A stretch of DNA of 8,921 bases from Thermoplasmata archaeon (GTDB lineage: Archaea; Thermoplasmatota; Thermoplasmata; Thermoplasmatales; Aciduliprofundaceae): the NCBI GenBank assembly GCA_021160945.1, contig JAGHBQ010000159.1:1-8921 (forward strand), read 5' to 3'. Below the pieces are notes generated by a model. It ran no database searches, was not told where the DNA came from, and was given only the letters and a program-made list of their open reading frames with translations. Position numbers and translations under genes: made by a program. This document shows positions 5,288 to 8,921 of this stretch, one piece after another. Every line of letters starts with the position of its first letter. Positions within the stretch are counted from its first letter, which is position 1.

Positions 5288-6925
5288 TTATGTTGTGCTC
5301 AAAACTTCAATGAGCCTCCCGTCAAAATCGTAGCCCATAACACCGGTGTAATAACCCTCGTCTTGGGGCAGCTTTACATAATCCTGATGCACCACTTTGA
5401 GCATGTGGTCGAAGAGGAATATACTTGGACAGAGCTCCATTATTGCTCTTTGTATCTCAGCGTACTCCTGATATCTCTCATTAGTATCAATTGTAGAAAG
5501 TGCATCCTCTATCATCTGGTCAATGGTTTCATTTAGAAGCCATTCATTCTGCTCCCAGGTATCTGCAGATTTGGAATGGTATCTGGATTCCAGTAAAGAA
5601 CCTGCCTCAGCATAATGCGCTGACACAAACACAGAAACCATATGAGGACTGGTGGAAATATTTGCCATCTCCTCCACTACTGAGAGCCAGGGCACCTTCA
5701 CCACATTTACCTTAAGCCCTATCTCCTGAAGATTCTGAGCCACCATTATTGCAACTTTCTCCTCTGCAGGTACCTCGGCAATCCAGTGAAAATCTATCGC
5801 ATATTTATTAGGATTATTCTTTATATCTGGCCAGTACTTGGATTTCTGCAATTCCTCCATAGCCTTGTCCAGATCTCTGTAATATGTTGGTAGATTTGGA
5901 TCCGCCCCCGGTAGGTATGAAGGCACAGGACCCTTGGCAATTGGATTCCCCGGGAATATCTGATCCACTATTGTGTCATAATCCACGGCGTATGCAATAG
6001 CCTTTCTCACATGAATGTCATCCAGAGGAGGTTTCTTAGTGTGCATCATGATGTAGAATTCATCTCCACCGGGGAAGGCGGCGACTTTCAAATAATTTTC
6101 TTTCGCCAGAGCATCTATGGTCTCCTCCGGTAGCCACTGGGAAGATATTTCCAGCTGCTTTTGTGTTAACAGCGTTTTCTCAGTTGCGGGCTGTGCCAGA
6201 GAAAGCATGTGTATTTCATCCGCAGCATTCTCGGTCATAGGTCCCCAGTAATCTTTGAATCTTGTCATGTAGACATGATCCTCCAGCACAACTTCTTTCA
6301 CTTTATATGGACCTGAACCCGCATCATGGGTGAGGAGCCAGTCCGTACCGTAGTCTCCATTATCTCCATATGGGCCTGGTTTCTTTATGTGCTGCATTAC
6401 CACATCTTTATCGAGCACATACACTCTCATCATAGCGGCCACGAAAGGTCCGTAGGGTTTCTTTAAGGTAACTTTTACTGTATAGTCATCCACAGCAGTA
6501 ACACTATCAATGTATGGCGTGAATAGATATGCGTATCCCTTACCTATGGTGAGAAGTCTCTGGAAAGAAAATACTACATCTTCGGCCTTTAATTCATCAC
6601 CGCTGTGGAATTTAATGCCCTGTTTAATATGAAGCCTCCAAGTTAGACCATCTGGAGAAGTCTCCCAGCTTTCGGCAACCCATGGCTTTGGTACACCCTT
6701 TTCTCCTGGGAATATCAGAGGGTCGTAAAGATTGGTAAACGCCGTAGAACTTGAATAATCGCTCCCTACAGCAGGATCAATATATGTTGGCCACGAGAAT
6801 CCTATTCTCAGAAGTCTTTTCTTCTCAGCTTGGGGTTTCTGTGTAGACTGTACGGCAGCAAGCACGCCGATCACTATTATTATTACCACAATCACAGAGA
6901 TTGCAGCTAGCAGTTTTTTATTCAT
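5288..6925 (-). CDS. Family-5 extracellular solute-binding protein, membrane anchored (first)
   Basis: A 545-residue binding protein of the peptide/nickel family (SBP_bac_5), full length. Residues 2-4 are Asn-Lys-Lys, then a strongly hydrophobic helix (5-25) with no lipobox Cys, so it is probably held to the outer face by an uncleaved anchor; a short linker runs to about 36. The family signature is at about 95-123 (WRLHIKQGIKF, then AEDVVFSFQRLL at 114-125), with GSGPYKV at 203-209. In the C-terminal ligand region, where DppA-like proteins have D-x-x-DPD, it reads HYAEAG (437-442), so specificity may differ from the second protein. The ATG at 6925 is preferred over the adjacent GTG 6928 because GGGTGAT lies 5 bases before it. 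It precedes dppB on the same strand by 139 bases and is probably that importer's own receptor. The ligand may be a peptide or, as for some archaeal members, a sugar. Confidence 0.9.
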   Translation of the reverse strand: MNKKLLAAISVIVVIIIVIGVLAAVQSTQKPQAEKKRLLRIGFSWPTYIDPAVGSDYSSSTAFTNLYDPLIFPGEKGVPKPWVAESWETSPDGLTWRLHIKQGIKFHSGDELKAEDVVFSFQRLLTIGKGYAYLFTPYIDSVTAVDDYTVKVTLKKPYGPFVAAMMRVYVLDKDVVMQHIKKPGPYGDNGDYGTDWLLTHDAGSGPYKVKEVVLEDHVYMTRFKDYWGPMTENAADEIHMLSLAQPATEKTLLTQKQLEISSQWLPEETIDALAKENYLKVAAFPGGDEFYIMMHTKKPPLDDIHVRKAIAYAVDYDTIVDQIFPGNPIAKGPVPSYLPGADPNLPTYYRDLDKAMEELQKSKYWPDIKNNPNKYAIDFHWIAEVPAEEKVAIMVAQNLQEIGLKVNVVKVPWLSVVEEMANISTSPHMVSVFVSAHYAEAGSLLESRYHSKSADTWEQNEWLLNETIDQMIEDALSTIDTNERYQEYAEIQRAIMELCPSIFLFDHMLKVVHQDYVKLPQDEGYYTGVMGYDFDGRLIEVLSTT

Positions 6926-6951
6926 CACATATCACCCGCATAAACTCAATA

Positions 6952-6969
6952 AAATGCTTGTATTTAAAA
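6952..6969 (-). promoter_or_regulatory. Promoter of the first binding-protein gene
   Basis: On the minus strand TTTTAAATACAAGCATTT contains a TATA box with GAAAAT just upstream as a possible BRE. It ends 26 bases before ATG 6925, giving a predicted leader of only about 15 bases that carries GGGTGAT (6937-6931). The last 16 bases match the promoter of the divergent gene at 15 of 16 positions. Confidence 0.6.
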
Positions 6970-7114
6970 TTTTCTATCATTTGGGATTTTATACTCAATT
7001 TTTTTGTAATAGCGTAAAAAATAGGTGAAAATATTGAAGTGGGTGTGAATAAAAAAGTTCTTATGAGTGTAAATTATTTGCTTTATGATTATGTTTTGAG
7101 AACAGGGGATATTC

Positions 7115-7137
7115 AAAAATATTAAATACAAGAATTT
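7115..7137 (+). promoter_or_regulatory. Promoter of the second binding-protein gene
   Basis: AAAAATATTAAATACAAGAATTT contains a TATA box (about 7122-7128) with an A-rich BRE-like stretch just upstream. Transcription would start near 7150, with a leader of about 30 bases that carries a perfect GGAGGTGA. TTAAATACAAGnATTT is shared with the opposite promoter. Confidence 0.6.
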
Positions 7138-7167
7138 CCTTTCTTTCTTTCTGTGAAGAGAACTCTA

Positions 7168-7175
7168 GGAGGTGA
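7168..7175 (+). promoter_or_regulatory. Ribosome binding site of the second binding-protein gene
   Basis: GGAGGTGA, a full match to the archaeal anti-16S consensus, lies 6 bases before ATG 7182. It is stronger than the GGGTGAT of the first binding-protein gene, suggesting higher translation. Confidence 0.8.
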
Positions 7176-7181
7176 CAAAAA

Positions 7182-8858
7182 ATGAGTAAAAATGCCCTGT
7201 ATGGAATAATAGCTATAGTTGTTATAGTTATAATAGTAGGTGCAGCCTTGGCAGTGTACTATAATAAACCCTCTGAGACCCATGGACCATCTGTGAAAAA
7301 TCCAGATACTTTTATGTGGGATGAACAGGGAGATCCTCAAACTTTAGATCCTGCCGAGTGTTACGGTGTGGTGGGGTCTTCCATAATTTATAATGTCTAT
7401 GAGACTCTTGTGACCTACAAAGGAAAAGATACCGAGAATGTTCATCCTTTACTCGCAACAGATTGGGAAGTAGATTCCTCTGGAAAAGTATGGACATTCC
7501 ACCTGAGGAAGAATGTCACATTTAGTAATGGAGATCCTTTCAATGCCGAGGCCGTTAAATTCTCATTTGATCGTGTACTGATAATGAATTCCCCACAGAC
7601 AGGAGTGTCCTGGATACTTAGTCAGTTTATGTACCCCTACAATACCTCCAGTGGCCAGTGGGATAGTCCAGATGGAGAAAGTAGTGTGAGAATAATAGAT
7701 GATTATACAGTGCAATTTAAGCTTAGCAAGCCATATGGCGGTTTCCTGGCGGCCTTGTCGCATACAGTTGCATCTATAGTGGATCCAAAGTACGTGAATG
7801 AGCATGGTGGCGTGACGCCAAATGAAGATAATGAATGGATGAGCGAGCATATGATGGGTACAGGACCTTATAAGCTTGTAGAGTGGAAACATAACCAGTA
7901 TATTAAACTAGAGTGGAATCCCAACTATTGGGGTGGTTGGGAAGGAAAGCATGTTAAGTACATAATAAGAAGGAATGTGGCTGAGATATCTACTAGAGTT
8001 CAAGAGATACTAAAAGGAGATACTGATATGGCAAATATTCCCTGTGACCATATAAGTGAGGTGGAGGGAAAAGAAGGAATAGTGGTGGAAAAAGGTGGAC
8101 TTACCTACAATGTTGAGATGATTGAGATGAACTGCAGACCTGTCTATGAAGGCAAACCAAATCCATTACACAGCAAACTTGTAAGACAGGCTATTTCTTA
8201 TGCTATCAACTATCAAGCGATAATAGATCAGGTGTTTATGGGTTACGCTATACAGATGCAAGGACCAATACCCAAAGGTATGCCTGGTCACGATGATAAT
8301 CTTTTTATGTATAGTTATAACCCGCAGAAGGCAAAGGAACTTCTTGCAGAGGCTGGTTATCCAAATGGATTCTCTGTTGATATCCTAGCATATGCGACTT
8401 ACCCAGAATATGTAAAAATTGCTCAGATAGTTAAAGAAAATTTAGCTGATGTAGGCATTGCTGCTGAGGTACAAACCCTTGCAAGACCTACAGTATTGGA
8501 CAAGATGGATCGTGGAGATTATCAAATGCTTGTATTAGGATGGGCCCCAGATTACAATGATCCTGATTGTTATATATTCCCATTCTTGGCATCCGCCGAG
8601 ATCGATGGAGATACCTATCATACAGGATGGCACAATGATACTTTTGATGAACTTGTTTTAAAAGCAAAATATGAAGTGGACCCGGAGAAAAGAGCACAAC
8701 TTTACAAACAAGCTCAGGAAATAGCTATGGAGGATCCATCTCTTATATATCTAGTCCAAAGGAAAAGTGTTGTAGTATATAGAAGTTGGCTTCACGGGTT
8801 TGAATATAACCCTATAAGGGACAGATGCCCCTCTTTCTATGATCTCTACAAGGAGTGA
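7182..8858 (+). CDS. Family-5 extracellular solute-binding protein, membrane anchored (second)
   Basis: A 558-residue SBP_bac_5 protein, full length, clearly related to the protein at 5288-6925 but diverged. A short N-terminus is followed by a hydrophobic anchor (about 7-26, no lipobox Cys) and a linker to about 42. The signature region is at 104-131 (WTFHLRKNVTF, then AEAVKFSFDRVL at 122-133), with GTGPYKL at 226-232. The C-terminal ligand region keeps the DppA-like pattern GWAPDYNDPD (453-462); Asp460 or Asp462 corresponds to the residue that holds the peptide amino group in DppA, so a peptide ligand with a free N-terminus is plausible. It has five cysteines (60, 288, 318, 463, 549) against one in the first protein. 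It has its own promoter and a hairpin terminator, so it is probably monocistronic and supplies the DppBCDF permease with a second substrate. Confidence 0.92.
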   Translation: MSKNALYGIIAIVVIVIIVGAALAVYYNKPSETHGPSVKNPDTFMWDEQGDPQTLDPAECYGVVGSSIIYNVYETLVTYKGKDTENVHPLLATDWEVDSSGKVWTFHLRKNVTFSNGDPFNAEAVKFSFDRVLIMNSPQTGVSWILSQFMYPYNTSSGQWDSPDGESSVRIIDDYTVQFKLSKPYGGFLAALSHTVASIVDPKYVNEHGGVTPNEDNEWMSEHMMGTGPYKLVEWKHNQYIKLEWNPNYWGGWEGKHVKYIIRRNVAEISTRVQEILKGDTDMANIPCDHISEVEGKEGIVVEKGGLTYNVEMIEMNCRPVYEGKPNPLHSKLVRQAISYAINYQAIIDQVFMGYAIQMQGPIPKGMPGHDDNLFMYSYNPQKAKELLAEAGYPNGFSVDILAYATYPEYVKIAQIVKENLADVGIAAEVQTLARPTVLDKMDRGDYQMLVLGWAPDYNDPDCYIFPFLASAEIDGDTYHTGWHNDTFDELVLKAKYEVDPEKRAQLYKQAQEIAMEDPSLIYLVQRKSVVVYRSWLHGFEYNPIRDRCPSFYDLYKE

Positions 8859-8901
8859 AACTATATCACTCCTATTTTTTATTAATTTTTTTATTATTTT
8901 T
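8851..8901 (+). terminator. Hairpin plus T-run terminator after the second binding-protein gene
   Basis: AGGAGTGA (8851-8858) and TCACTCCT (8866-8873) form a perfect 8-base stem with the 7-base loop AACTATA. T-runs follow at 8875-8880, 8886-8892 and 8897-8901. The left arm includes the stop codon. A hairpin is not required for archaeal termination, but the T-runs alone would be a good site. It suggests that the binding-protein message ends here. The last 20 bases of the window show nothing else. Confidence 0.7.
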
Positions 8902-8921
8902 GTCTGTAAAAAATTCATAAA

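Larger units (their letters stand above)
6926..7181. other. Divergent intergenic region between the two binding-protein genes
   Basis: The 256 bases hold two outward-facing promoters with a shared element near each end (6952-6967 and 7122-7137). The middle is AT-rich with no convincing gene or RNA. A minus-strand TATAAAAT-like string at 6986-6994 could be an extra box for the left gene. GTTCT (7057-7061) and AGAAC (7099-7103) form only a weak, distant inverted repeat. It is the longest stretch without a gene in the window. Confidence 0.7.

Noticed and set aside
6846..6925. Lipoprotein signal on the binding proteins
   Set aside because: No Cys follows the hydrophobic stretch in either protein, so an uncleaved membrane anchor is the better reading.
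6919..6979. A 20-codon minus-strand open frame starting at ATG 6979
   Set aside because: It runs across the TATA box and ribosome binding site of the binding-protein gene, so it would not be within the transcript from the predicted start.
7057..7103. GTTCT/AGAAC inverted repeat as an operator
   Set aside because: Only 5 bases match and the arms are 37 bases apart; this is expected by chance in such sequence.
7563..7892. 109-codon minus-strand open frame inside the second binding-protein gene
   Set aside because: It is antisense to conserved family-5 sequence, rich in His/Ile/Thr in a non-protein-like way, and without a start signal.
1..8921. CRISPR array, insertion sequence, tRNA or rRNA gene
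   Set aside because: No regularly spaced repeats, transposase, terminal repeats, or cloverleaf-like or conserved rRNA sequence was seen on either strand.

Overview
The window looks archaeal. Each of the three main intergenic start regions has an AT-rich TATA-type box (TTTAAATA-like) about 35-60 bases before a start codon, with purine/A-rich sequence just upstream that could be a BRE. Ribosome binding sites resemble GGAGGTGAT, arginine is mostly AGA/AGG, and ATA isoleucine codons are common. The two binding proteins have N-terminal membrane anchors without a lipobox cysteine. A moderate-to-low GC, peptide-using thermophilic euryarchaeon (for example a Thermoplasmata/Aciduliprofundum-like lineage) would fit, but this assignment is a guess from style, not from a database match.

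Left end, plus strand (1-1296): the 3' end of an M24 prolidase-type peptidase, then an Asp/Glu/hydantoin racemase-family enzyme and a small single-domain cupin. The three are tightly packed (10 and 6 base gaps) and are probably one operon whose promoter lies outside the window.

Middle, minus strand (1300-6925): a complete Opp/Dpp-type ABC importer, read right to left as binding protein, permease B, permease C, ATPase D, ATPase F. Genes B to F are packed or overlapping (4-base ATGA overlap, 5-base gaps) and start from their own promoter. T-runs and a 139-base gap separate them from the binding-protein gene. The operon ends 3 bases from the cupin gene, tail to tail.

Right end, plus strand (7182-8858): a second family-5 binding protein, divergent from the first across a 256-base promoter region and followed by a hairpin plus T-runs. 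The two divergent promoters share a 15/16-base element that includes the TATA box, suggesting common control. The likely picture is one permease served by two binding proteins of different specificity, next to enzymes that could process imported peptides or amino-acid derivatives.

The main unexpected signal is in the ATPases. The D subunit has Gln in place of the H-loop His, and the F subunit has IGGGE in place of LSGGQ. Both changes fall in the same composite ATP site of a D/F heterodimer, so this importer probably has one canonical and one degenerate ATP site.
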